The notes under the pieces were generated by a model that saw only the letters and a program-made list of their open reading frames with translations, did not search any database and had not been told where the DNA came from. 64,000 nucleotides of DNA from a bacterium (lineage in GTDB: Bacteria; Auribacterota; Auribacteria; Auribacterales; Auribacteraceae): NCBI GenBank assembly GCA_018435605.1, contig JAHDNF010000004.1, forward strand, positions 120,542 through 184,541, read 5' to 3'. Positions 48,840-56,782 of this stretch are shown one piece after another (position 1 is the stretch's first letter; every line of letters starts with the position of its first letter). A program made the translations under genes and the position numbers.

Positions 48840-50429
48840 TCAGCGAACGTATTCATAGAGAAGATATTTTTTCCCAATTTTAGTATCGGTATGTTTATAG
48901 ATCGATATTAGTTTTAACTTCACAGTATTAGCAAGCTGATCCAAACCGGTTAAATATTCATCGGCGTATTCTTTGCTCAATACCATAAAATCTATATTTT
49001 TCCGCTCTAAAAAATCAACCAGTTGATCGTTGGTTAAAGGACATTTAGGAATCAATATAAAAGGCAGTCGCGCATAAAAAGCTATCCGAGGTTCTTCGAC
49101 AGCGTAAACGCCTCGCAGTTCCGAGTTGATCACCAGCCAGCCGGCCACATCTTTTATAAACTGTTTGTCCGCGCGCAACGGCTTGAAGGTTTTAAAGGCA
49201 ATAATCAGCAACACCAATGCCGTAATTATATATAACGGCTTTATTCGCCCCTTTAAAAACCGGCCAGCCCAGCCGGTTCCGGCCAGCTTGTCTACGCCGA
49301 AGGCGCAAAAAGGAAACACCAAAGTAACCAACGGCAACAGATGCCGTTTGCTTACGTAATGAATCAACGCCAGCCTATACAGAATATAACCGTATAACAA
49401 AAACGTCACTGCAATCATAGCCAGCAGTAATCGTTGTCTAACGCCTGATCTGCGCATTCCGAAAACCAGCCCGATAACAAAAAAAATAAATAACAAAGGA
49501 TGATAGGTCTCTATAAAAGTTTGAGAAACCTCGCCGGCCGCTCTAAGACGGTTATTGAGGCCTGTATATAACGAATGGCTTACAGATGATTTACCGCTTT
49601 CATCATTTTTCACCTCAGAAGCCGGCAAACTGGTTTTCTTATCGGTTTTTTCGGATTCCGAATAAAATGTGTCTGATTTAGATTGCGAGATATCGCCCGA
49701 ATGGAATTGCGTACGGATAAACGAAGGCACAAAGTCTCCGACCGCCTTTTTAGTTGTAATGCGCCATTGCCCTGTTTCATGTTTCAATAAATACGTGTAA
49801 GGGAAACTGCACAAGACAACTCCGCAAATCAATAACGCCAATGCCGGCAATTTCACCGCGGTCATCCATCGTCCGGTTACATCATTCCGGTATAATACAA
49901 TTGCGCCGGCAGTTACAATAGCAAGCCCCAGCCCTTCCGGACGGGTCAGGTACGCGCCTGCGATCAACCCGCCTGCGAACAGAGCGGTCAAAGGTTTTAT
50001 ACCCTGCTCTAAAGCTTTGAATCCTAACAAGAAAGCGCACATGAAAAAGAATATATAAGTCGATTCAGATAACGTGTCTGCTGAAAAACGGACAGCATAA
50101 GGATGAAACGCATAGATCACCGACGCGATATACGCTACCCGACGGTTAAACAACTTCTCGCTTATATAAAAAAGCGGTATTACGACTAAAGCGCCCATAA
50201 CAATAGAAACCAGTCGGGCGGCTATAGACCAGTCTGCAGAAAAAAAATGAAATAAATATATAAACGCCGGATACAAAGGATGATACTGCTCGGCGACAAA
50301 ACTGCCCATGTCGCCGTCTGCAAGAGCCTTTGCCATAATTATGAATCGTATTCCATCGCGGGAAATAAGGGAAACCAACCCGGCGCCGACCAACCGCGCC
50401 AAAAACGCTACGACAACAATATACCACAT
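48840..50429 (-). CDS. Membrane glycosyltransferase, PMT/ArnT-like (GT39 superfamily)
   Basis: A polytopic inner-membrane enzyme (529 residues) that moves a sugar from a polyprenyl-phosphate donor to a protein or lipid on the outer face. The first extracellular loop holds SRDGIRFIIMAKALADGD (about 23-40), with Asp-25 after the first helix as in PMT/ArnT relatives. YHPLYPAFIYLFHFF and AYIASVIYAFHPYAVRFSAD follow, then 9-11 more hydrophobic helices. The last 120 residues form a soluble domain (VYAVEEPRIAFYARLPFILI). AAAGGAG is 5 nt before the ATG. It follows the EamA gene by 10 nt. Donor and acceptor cannot be told from sequence. Confidence 0.85.
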   Translation of the reverse strand: MWYIVVVAFLARLVGAGLVSLISRDGIRFIIMAKALADGDMGSFVAEQYHPLYPAFIYLFHFFSADWSIAARLVSIVMGALVVIPLFYISEKLFNRRVAYIASVIYAFHPYAVRFSADTLSESTYIFFFMCAFLLGFKALEQGIKPLTALFAGGLIAGAYLTRPEGLGLAIVTAGAIVLYRNDVTGRWMTAVKLPALALLICGVVLCSFPYTYLLKHETGQWRITTKKAVGDFVPSFIRTQFHSGDISQSKSDTFYSESEKTDKKTSLPASEVKNDESGKSSVSHSLYTGLNNRLRAAGEVSQTFIETYHPLLFIFFVIGLVFGMRRSGVRQRLLLAMIAVTFLLYGYILYRLALIHYVSKRHLLPLVTLVFPFCAFGVDKLAGTGWAGRFLKGRIKPLYIITALVLLIIAFKTFKPLRADKQFIKDVAGWLVINSELRGVYAVEEPRIAFYARLPFILIPKCPLTNDQLVDFLERKNIDFMVLSKEYADEYLTGLDQLANTVKLKLISIYKHTDTKIGKKYLLYEYVR

Positions 50430-50439
50430 AATTTCTCCT

Positions 50440-51309
50440 TTAACGGGCTATACTTACCAAAAAAGCCCCGCAAATCATCATTATACAGGCTATGCTGTTC
50501 TGAATCAATCTTTCTTCCCTGAACAGAAAATAACCGATAATCACGCTGAAAACCAAGTTCATTCTCTTCAAGGAAATCATATACGCTACATTCATCTGTT
50601 GTACAGCAACAAAATGGGTTATCACCATTAACCCCATAGCGGTTCCAACCAGCATAAAAATTTTAGGATGCGAAACGAACATCCTGCCTCGCCTCCCAGA
50701 CAAAACATACATCACAGGAAAACTGACTATGCTCACCACTAACATGTAAAACCACGAAAAAAAATACGGATCGCCGGCATATAACAACGCTTTTTTTCCG
50801 AATGATGCAGAAAAACTGTACAACACCGCAACCAACAGCATCATCCATGACCCACGCTCATGAAAAACAGCCCTTATAGGGCCTAATATACCGTACTTGT
50901 TGTGGTGGATATTAAGCAGATACGCCCCGATAGTCACCAGCACTATTCCAAGCATTCCCGTAGGCGAAACTTTCTCACCAAGGATAAGATACCCGACTAT
51001 AATAAGAAATACCGGACTGAACGCCATAAAAGGAATAGTCAGCGACAACGGCGATACCTGCAACGCTCGAGCGTAAAAAACACCTGCCAGCACCTCGCAG
51101 AAAACCAGCGGAACCATCGGTATCCAGAACTCCGCCGGTAGTTTCGGTATAGTCATTCCGATCGAACAAACAAGCAAAACCGGCAGGGTATACGCTATAC
51201 GCACCCAGAAAACTACGAACACACTGAACCCGCTTAGATATTTTTTTGTCAAACTATCGGCAATTGAAACACTTAATGCGCTAGCAAGGGCTATTACAGA
51301 CCAGATCAT
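50440..51309 (-). CDS. EamA/DMT-superfamily transporter
   Basis: A 289-residue inner-membrane protein with about ten hydrophobic helices arranged as two EamA repeats. Repeat 1 ends with LTIPFMAFSPVFLIIVGYLI and LGEKVSPTGMLGIVLVTIGA. Repeat 2 ends with YMISLKRMNLVFSVIIGYFL and REERLIQNSIACIMMICGAF. The position of the E-x-[RK]-h patterns is typical of the family. It is the first gene of a four-gene operon with a PMT-like glycosyltransferase 10 nt downstream, which fits export or flipping of a sugar carrier (an EmrE/ArnEF-like role), although DMT proteins carry many substrates. A possible promoter lies at 51375-51404. Confidence 0.85.
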   Translation of the reverse strand: MIWSVIALASALSVSIADSLTKKYLSGFSVFVVFWVRIAYTLPVLLVCSIGMTIPKLPAEFWIPMVPLVFCEVLAGVFYARALQVSPLSLTIPFMAFSPVFLIIVGYLILGEKVSPTGMLGIVLVTIGAYLLNIHHNKYGILGPIRAVFHERGSWMMLLVAVLYSFSASFGKKALLYAGDPYFFSWFYMLVVSIVSFPVMYVLSGRRGRMFVSHPKIFMLVGTAMGLMVITHFVAVQQMNVAYMISLKRMNLVFSVIIGYFLFREERLIQNSIACIMMICGAFLVSIAR

Positions 51310-51374
51310 ATACGTTTTTCCGTATTATCATGTTGATGTTTGAAATGTTTTCCTTAACATTACGTATGGAAATT

Positions 51375-51404
51375 GTTATATTTTCAGAATATCGCTGTTG
51401 TAAA
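51375..51404 (-). promoter_or_regulatory. Putative promoter of the EamA-kinase operon
   Basis: On the minus strand TTTACA (complement of 51399-51404) and TATAAC (complement of 51375-51380) are separated by 18 nt, each matching five of six consensus positions. The transcript would begin about 60 nt before the EamA ATG. The region also serves as the upstream region of the divergent debranching-enzyme gene. Confidence 0.4.
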
Positions 51405-51460
51405 TAGTATAGACTTACGTAACTATTTGAAAGTTTTTTTTGATAAAAAGGTTATGCATA

Positions 51461-53524
51461 ATGATACGAATCCCTGAAGCACTCACCGCAAATATGGCCG
51501 CGGCAACATTGCGCGAATGGATCGAAACCAACGGGCTTGGAGGATATGCGTCGTCGACTATTCTGGGTATGAATACAAGACGGTACCACGGACTTTTGGT
51601 TGCCGCAATAAATCCTCCTGTAAACCGGCATGTTATTGTTTCAAAGGTAGAAGAAACCATTGTTATCAAAGGCGACAAATACTGCCTTTCTTCAAACCAA
51701 TATAAAGGCGAGGTGTTCCCTGACGGGCATAAGTACCTAAAGGAATTCCGCTTGACGCCGTTTCCGAAATTCATTTATCAGATAGGCGAATATCGCGTGG
51801 AAAAATCGGTTTTCATGATCCACGGCAAAAACGCCACAGCAGTAAAATACCTTATATTACCTGACAAAGGCGATGTGGAACTTTATGTCAGACCTATGCT
51901 TGCGTACAGGCACTTTCATCAGTTGCAGACCGGACACCAAAACATGATCAACGATATTTCCATTTCACAACACGCTGTAAAAATTACTCCCAACTGGTCG
52001 CTACCTCCTTTATACATGTATCACAGCGCCGACATATTCCGCGATAAAGGGTTCTGGTATAACAATTTCGAATACAGGGAAGAAGCGTATCGCGGCTTTC
52101 AGTGCCATGAGGACTTATTCAATCCGGGATACTTCATTTTTACCTTCTACCGTCCGTCGAGATACGATGCGTGGATTGTGTTTTCAACAGAACCGTTTGT
52201 CGGGGTCAATATCAACTCCATCGAAGAGCAGGAAATCGTTCGCAGAAGCAAGCTGGTCAAACGCATGCCGGCCGACCACTCTTTTCTCGAACCCCTTGTG
52301 TTTGCCGCAGATTCGTTTATCGTTCAACGGGACGACAAGCCTAATACCAGCATAATCGCAGGATATCATTGGTTTGAAGACTGGTCTCGCGACGCTATGG
52401 TGGCGCTACCCGGACTTACTCTTGCCACAGGCAGGTTTCAGATAGCTAAAGAAATGTTGTTCGCGTATAGCCAAAAATTCAACAAAGGACTGCTACCAAA
52501 CTATTTCACCGACACCAACGAACCGGTTTACAATACCGTTGACGCATCTTTATGGTTTTTCTATGCGCTCTACAAATATCTGCTTTATACAAACGATTAC
52601 AAGTTTGCAGAATCCCTCATCCCTCAATTAAAATCCGTGATACAAGCATATATGAAGGGCACTCTGTTCGATATACACATGAATGACCGCAACCTTATAA
52701 CATTCAGCGAAACACAATTGCCCCTTACATGGATGGATGCCATCGGCTCTGATTCCCGCTCCCGGCAAAGAAAAGGAATGGTGGTTGAAGTTAACGCCTT
52801 GTGGTACACGGCATTAAAAGTCATGTCTCATATTTTAAGCAAGACCGATTACCTTTCCGACGCGGCGTACTACGCGCATCTGGCCGATGACATAAAAACA
52901 TCTTTCAACGCGGTATTTCAAAACCCCGTTACCGGATATCTGAACGATTTCGTTGATGAAGATTACACGGAAACCGCTCTGCGCCCGAATCAGATTCTTT
53001 CCATAGGATTGCCGTTTGCCGTTCTCGAAGAAAACTATATGGAAAAAGTAATTAATGTTGTCAGAGAAAATCTGCTTACACCATTCGGATTGCGGACGTT
53101 ATCGCCCGATCACCCTTGTTTTGCGCCGCATTACAGAGGCGGAGAAGGCCCGCGCAACATAGCTTATCATCAAGGAACTACATGGACGTGGTTACTTGGA
53201 TTCTACGCTACATGTCTCGTAAGGGTCTACAGGCGCACACCGCAAACCGTCGCACAAGCGACTTCCCTGTTCTCTGCTTTTCACGAACACCTGCGGGTCG
53301 GAGGAATCGGCACTGTATCGGAAATATTCGACGGAGCCATGCCGTACTATTTCAGAGGTTGTATTTCTCAGGCTTGGAGCGTCGGTGAAATTTTACGTGC
53401 ATACAACGAGGATATTTTAGGCGACGGATCGTATCAGCCGCTTTTCAACAGACTGTCAATCCTCAAAAACAACAGGGAAGATCAAACATCGAATGCCGAG
53501 GACAACAAATCCAGTTCGATCTGA
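51461..53524 (+). CDS. Glycogen debranching enzyme, archaeal/bacterial GDE type (amylo-alpha-1,6-glucosidase)
   Basis: Releases alpha-1,6 branches in glycogen catabolism. The ATG at 51461 is chosen over an earlier TTG because AAAAGG lies 9 nt upstream; this gives 687 residues. The N-terminal beta domain opens with REWIETNGLGGYASSTILGM and NTRRYHGLLVAA, the hallmark of the GDE_N family. The catalytic (alpha/alpha)6 domain has GYHWFEDWSRDAMVALPGLT with its acidic cluster, NTVDASLWFFYAL, VEVNALWYTALK, TALRPNQILSIGLPF and GTVSEIFDGAMPY. All expected landmarks are present. With glgB at the other end of the window it suggests glycogen storage. Its last 43 bases overlap the end of the convergent HDOD gene. 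Confidence 0.95.
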   Translation: MIRIPEALTANMAAATLREWIETNGLGGYASSTILGMNTRRYHGLLVAAINPPVNRHVIVSKVEETIVIKGDKYCLSSNQYKGEVFPDGHKYLKEFRLTPFPKFIYQIGEYRVEKSVFMIHGKNATAVKYLILPDKGDVELYVRPMLAYRHFHQLQTGHQNMINDISISQHAVKITPNWSLPPLYMYHSADIFRDKGFWYNNFEYREEAYRGFQCHEDLFNPGYFIFTFYRPSRYDAWIVFSTEPFVGVNINSIEEQEIVRRSKLVKRMPADHSFLEPLVFAADSFIVQRDDKPNTSIIAGYHWFEDWSRDAMVALPGLTLATGRFQIAKEMLFAYSQKFNKGLLPNYFTDTNEPVYNTVDASLWFFYALYKYLLYTNDYKFAESLIPQLKSVIQAYMKGTLFDIHMNDRNLITFSETQLPLTWMDAIGSDSRSRQRKGMVVEVNALWYTALKVMSHILSKTDYLSDAAYYAHLADDIKTSFNAVFQNPVTGYLNDFVDEDYTETALRPNQILSIGLPFAVLEENYMEKVINVVRENLLTPFGLRTLSPDHPCFAPHYRGGEGPRNIAYHQGTTWTWLLGFYATCLVRVYRRTPQTVAQATSLFSAFHEHLRVGGIGTVSEIFDGAMPYYFRGCISQAWSVGEILRAYNEDILGDGSYQPLFNRLSILKNNREDQTSNAEDNKSSSI

Positions 53525-54336
53525 GCGTTCTCGAACACGCTTTCCAAATCCGATAGCGATAACTTAAGTTCGTTGAGCAGTACGTCTACAATACCCTTAT
53601 CGCTAGCCGACAATTCATTCTCATAGCATAGTAGCTGAGTAAGCGCTATTATTTTGATATGATATCCGATCGAAGGATTATCAGCCAGTGTAGTGGGTAT
53701 ACAGTGGGGCATATGGTGGTATTGAATTACAGCTACAATATTTTCCGGAAAATTCCATTGATTCAGCATATACGCGCCTACATCCATGTGTGTAACCTCA
53801 AGTACCTTCAGTTCCGCGTCAATCAAACTCATGTAGCCGGTTTCCCTTAGTTTGCATATTTGCCTGTATTCTTCCTGCAAACACCTTATAATGACAAGCC
53901 GCCCTACGTCATGGAGCAATCCGGAAACAAAAATGTCGTCCAAATGGGGCAACCGTAAATGACGGGCAATAGCCTGCGCGTAAACAGCGCATTTCACCGA
54001 TTGTTTTTCCAGCCGCAGTATGTCGTTCTGCAAATCCGGCGCGATATCTTTATCCAAATGAAAAACCGATATGCCCAGCGCGATATTCTTGATCGATCTG
54101 GTGCCTAAAATGACTATAGCCTGCTGAATCGACGAAATCTCACGCGCAAATCCGAAATACGCGGAATTGGCAAACCGCAGTACTTTCACCGCAAAAGCCT
54201 GATCTACCGATATTAAACGGGCTATTTCCTCAAGAGACGAATTTTCGTCCTCAAGCAATACCAACAGTTTGTTGACAATCGGAGAAAGCGCGGGCAACGT
54301 ACCGATTTTATTTAGAATACGATCCAGATTCTGCAT
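53482..54336 (-). CDS. HDOD-domain signalling protein
   Basis: A 284-residue protein made almost entirely of one HDOD domain (about 8-215): LPALSPIVNKLLVLLEDENS, IARLISVDQAFAVKVLRFAN, SAYFGFAREISSIQQAIVIL and VSGLLHDVGRLVI. The last keeps an HD pair, and YHHMPH lies further on. HDOD proteins are usually non-catalytic signalling adaptors linked to chemotaxis, cyclic-di-GMP or stress output. The ATG at 54336 is preferred to the frame's first Met at 54372, because GAGAGGA lies about 6 nt upstream and the domain begins right after. It is monocistronic and its 3' end overlaps the debranching-enzyme gene by 43 nt. Confidence 0.88.
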   Translation of the reverse strand: MQNLDRILNKIGTLPALSPIVNKLLVLLEDENSSLEEIARLISVDQAFAVKVLRFANSAYFGFAREISSIQQAIVILGTRSIKNIALGISVFHLDKDIAPDLQNDILRLEKQSVKCAVYAQAIARHLRLPHLDDIFVSGLLHDVGRLVIIRCLQEEYRQICKLRETGYMSLIDAELKVLEVTHMDVGAYMLNQWNFPENIVAVIQYHHMPHCIPTTLADNPSIGYHIKIIALTQLLCYENELSASDKGIVDVLLNELKLSLSDLESVFENAQIELDLLSSAFDV

Positions 54337-54905
54337 ACTAATCCTCTCTTGCAATACTAGATTTATCGGCATTACAACACAAAAGGTTATAAGAAAAAAT
54401 AAAGTTTCCTACCAAAAAACAGGCATTTTTAATTATCACGCAATAAGAATTATAAAAATTAATTAAGCGGTTAAAATATATCAACGAACCGTTATATGAA
54501 ATATTAGTAAGAAACTAAGCGAATATAAGGATGAATTTCAAAGTCAAACCGCATTAGCCGAAAAATTTCCCGGCAAACTTCCAAGCTGAAATATCAGGAT
54601 TGTCAAAATGTTGCCTGTGACACCTCAAAAAAAAGTTTGAATATTTTACTTTTTTTTGTGCATTTTAGCTTTTCTATGGTAAAATTTGTGTAAGAAAGAA
54701 TATCGTTCTATTGTTATTATTACTAAGACAATTAATATTTATAACACCAAACGGCTGATAAAACTGAAGGAATTTTTAAAAAACCAACAAAATAACTGTC
54801 ATGCGCACAAACACGGTTTGCGAAGAGATTTATTCCAACAAAGTATTGACATCTTTACAAATTGTTGTTACCCGCGTTATGCAATGGGTATATTATAAAT
54901 TGTTA
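54337..54905. other. AT-rich divergent intergenic region
   Basis: About 570 nt with strongly AT-rich text and no supported gene. A TATAAT on the minus strand (complement of 54449-54454) could be the -10 of the HDOD gene, but no good -35 was found. A 71-codon TTG-start frame at 54686-54898 has no Shine-Dalgarno and no recognisable product. A TTGACA at 54846 lacks a -10 box. Confidence 0.5.
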
Positions 54906-54934
54906 TTGACATAATAAACTTTTAATGATATTAT
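54906..54934 (+). promoter_or_regulatory. Near-consensus sigma70 promoter of the exported-protein operon
   Basis: TTGACA (54906-54911, exact) and TATTAT (54929-54934, five of six) are separated by exactly 17 nt. The start point would fall near 54941, which places the frame's first ATG (54925) inside the promoter and so argues for translation from 54979. This is the best promoter match I found in the window and suggests strong expression of the downstream genes. Confidence 0.65.
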
Positions 54935-54978
54935 GCGAAAATATCTCGGGGGGTCGAGTTATAAAGGGCATGGAAACT

Positions 54979-55857
54979 ATGTTCAATAGGCTTGCAAAGG
55001 TTGCAACAGGATTTGTTCTTTTTTTAGGGATTGCAGGGTACTGTTACGCCATCGAACCGATTTTCAATCATGAAAACGAGAAAATAACGGTTTACGTTGA
55101 TCTTGGGATAGTAGTTAGCGCCAACCCTAATCCTGTTTTTTTAGATGTAGAACAAACCGATTTCATACGAACACAAGCAGACGGATTCTCTGAAACATGG
55201 CCGTCTAACCCTGCCCGCTACAGAAAAATAGGCACAACTTACCTTACGTGGCAATCACGCGGCCTCTATGAAATCGTAATTTACACCGATAATATCAACC
55301 GTTTGGGTTTGAATTCTAAATTACCGGCCGAAACCGAATCGCCTACTGAAAAAGCTAATACCGTAGACCTATTTACAGGTTTGCATCTGTTATACCCTTG
55401 GGAACAGTGGGTTCAAACTTCGCCTGAATGGCCTCTATGGCGTTATCAATTTGGACGTCCGCGCTTCTGGCCTATGAAGGTTTGGGTGCCTAAAACAGCA
55501 GGGCTGGTTAATATCGGCACCGAATCGGAACCAAATTACGTACCGCAACTTACAGCGCCTGTCAATCCGGACGGTTCTATCAATACCGAATACTACAACG
55601 GGGGAACCGGTTACAACCCTGAACCCTCGTTCGGATATATCCCTGAAAAAATGGCTGTCAACACAGCGCTACCGGTTGAGTCGGCTTTGTACGGCAGTTA
55701 CAAAAAAGTTATAGCGTCAATATTCGACAAAACATGGCCGCCGCGAATTGAACTGACTTTCGCCATCGATTTGGCTAATGAAACTCTGGCGTTTAATGCG
55801 GATTTGGAACTTTATCAATATGAGGGAACTGTAATTATACATTTGATCGGAAACTGA
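54979..55857 (+). CDS. Exported beta-rich protein, subunit-like paralogue 1
   Basis: Not a recognised family. The ATG at 54979 is preferred: AAAGGG lies 10 nt upstream, and a signal peptide begins at once (MFNRLAKVATGFVLFLGIAG, cleavage after CYA). The product has 292 residues. The mature protein is rich in Tyr, Pro and Trp, without Cys, and predicted mostly beta (EKITVYVDLGIVVSA, LTWQSRGLYEIVIYTDNINR, PRIELTFAIDLANETLAFNA). It ends in a strand TVIIHLIGN. The segment GLYEIVIYTDN matches GLFEIVAYTDN of the next gene, and both end in a short beta strand, so they are diverged paralogues. An imperfect hairpin (55865-55881) after its stop may attenuate read-through. A structural surface subunit is plausible. 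Confidence 0.75.
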   Translation: MFNRLAKVATGFVLFLGIAGYCYAIEPIFNHENEKITVYVDLGIVVSANPNPVFLDVEQTDFIRTQADGFSETWPSNPARYRKIGTTYLTWQSRGLYEIVIYTDNINRLGLNSKLPAETESPTEKANTVDLFTGLHLLYPWEQWVQTSPEWPLWRYQFGRPRFWPMKVWVPKTAGLVNIGTESEPNYVPQLTAPVNPDGSINTEYYNGGTGYNPEPSFGYIPEKMAVNTALPVESALYGSYKKVIASIFDKTWPPRIELTFAIDLANETLAFNADLELYQYEGTVIIHLIGN

Positions 55858-55864
55858 TACTCCA

Positions 55865-55881
55865 AACCGTTATATACGGTT
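55865..55881 (+). terminator. Weak hairpin between the two subunit-like genes
   Basis: AACCGT (55865-55870) and ACGGTT (55876-55881) can pair with a 5-nt loop, followed by ATATTTAAT. The stem is short and the T-run broken, so at most partial termination is expected. Confidence 0.25.
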
Positions 55882-55915
55882 ATATTTAATAACCAAATGC
55901 GTCTAACACGGCAAC

Positions 55916-55927
55916 AAAGGAGGTGAT
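55916..55927 (+). promoter_or_regulatory. Orphan perfect Shine-Dalgarno in the leader of subunit-like gene 2
   Basis: AAAGGAGGTGAT is complementary over 12 nt to the conserved 3' end of bacterial 16S rRNA, yet no start codon stands 4-14 nt downstream. The real start at 56012 has its own AAGGAG 84 nt later. It could act as a ribosome standby site or regulatory pause. Confidence 0.45.
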
Positions 55928-56011
55928 TAAGTAAATCTTTTAAACCTAAAACCAAATTTGGATTCTGAGGATGAATCCAACAAACAAATCAAACTTTTAA
56001 GGAGAAGTGAG

Positions 56012-56716
56012 ATGAAAAAATTAGCACTATTGTTGACAGCAGTATTCGCGCTCGTTGTGGTATCCGGCGCTTCCGCACAGATCTTCGGACCCGGAAATGC
56101 AGATCCATCGGCAACTGACGATATATCATTGTCCATTACATTTACAGAAGGTACTTACTCATTAGTTGCTACATTATCCGATCCGGATAATGATACTCCA
56201 GTTACTTTCACAGCTGGTGGCGCTTTCAACAAAATCATAGGCAAAGCGTTAATCGAAGCAGAAGCCGGTGGTTTGTTTGAAATAGTAGCCTACACCGATA
56301 ATTTAGGTTCTGCAACCTTTGTTCCTCCCGCAGGATATCCTTCTGCTGGCACTGATTTAGACAAACAAAACTGGATCGGTCAGTTCGGCGGTTTAGTGAA
56401 TACAACTTATGGTATATATTTGCCTGTAAAGATTCGTTCCGAGGCAAAAACCGGTCTTGAATTGAATCTGTATGGCAGTGTTATTTCTGCTGATGACTTT
56501 GGTGATAACGATCCAAATATCGCGGCATATCTCTACATTGCCGAACTTGCAGGCGAAGTACACGCAAACGGCATTCCACAAGTTATTGCATCTACCCAGT
56601 TGGGTTCAACACCTGAGGCACTTGCCGACTTGGATGTAGCGTTTGGAGCCAAAGAAGGTTTGGCGGCTAACGTTCAATATGACGGAACTATTTATTTCGA
56701 AATGCGTCATAATTAA
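56012..56716 (+). CDS. Exported beta-rich protein, subunit-like paralogue 2
   Basis: Not a recognised family. The ATG at 56012 follows AAGGAG by 9 nt and opens a clean signal peptide (MKKLALLLTAVFALVVVSGA, cleavage after ASA); the longer frame would start with TTG and a charged leader. The product has 234 residues. The mature protein is low in Lys/Arg, acidic, Gly/Ala/Thr-rich and Cys-free, with alternating strands (DISLSITFTEGTYSLVATLS, GLFEIVAYTDNLGS, TYGIYLPVKIRSEA, LELNLYGSVI) and a final strand TIYFEMRHN. The shared GL[FY]EIVxYTDN marks it as a paralogue of the preceding product. Composition and size suit a repeated surface or fibre subunit. A strong 13-bp hairpin follows the stop. Confidence 0.78.
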   Translation: MKKLALLLTAVFALVVVSGASAQIFGPGNADPSATDDISLSITFTEGTYSLVATLSDPDNDTPVTFTAGGAFNKIIGKALIEAEAGGLFEIVAYTDNLGSATFVPPAGYPSAGTDLDKQNWIGQFGGLVNTTYGIYLPVKIRSEAKTGLELNLYGSVISADDFGDNDPNIAAYLYIAELAGEVHANGIPQVIASTQLGSTPEALADLDVAFGAKEGLAANVQYDGTIYFEMRHN

Positions 56717-56726
56717 TATTTTTTAC

Positions 56727-56758
56727 TCAGGCAGGCGGATATAATTCCGCCTGCCTGA
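56727..56758 (+). terminator. Strong 13-bp hairpin without T-tract after subunit-like gene 2
   Basis: TCAGGCAGGCGGA (56727-56739) and TCCGCCTGCCTGA (56746-56758) pair perfectly around the loop TATAAT. The T-run lies before the stem, not after it, so it is not a standard intrinsic terminator on either strand. More likely it is a 3'-end stabiliser or partial attenuator that lets the subunit mRNA accumulate above the downstream genes. Confidence 0.6.
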
Positions 56759-56782
56759 ACGCATCTACATGAAAGGAGTGTG

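Noticed and set aside
54846..54851. Second TTGACA box before the exported-protein operon
   Set aside because: No acceptable -10 hexamer at 15-19 nt.
54686..54898. Possible 71-codon gene in the divergent intergenic region
   Set aside because: TTG start without Shine-Dalgarno, AT-rich, product unlike any family; overlaps promoter-like sequence.
55971..56000. Nine-codon leader peptide (MNPTNKSNF) ending in the next gene's Shine-Dalgarno
   Set aside because: Its only GAGG abuts the ATG with no spacing, and it has no run of regulatory codons.
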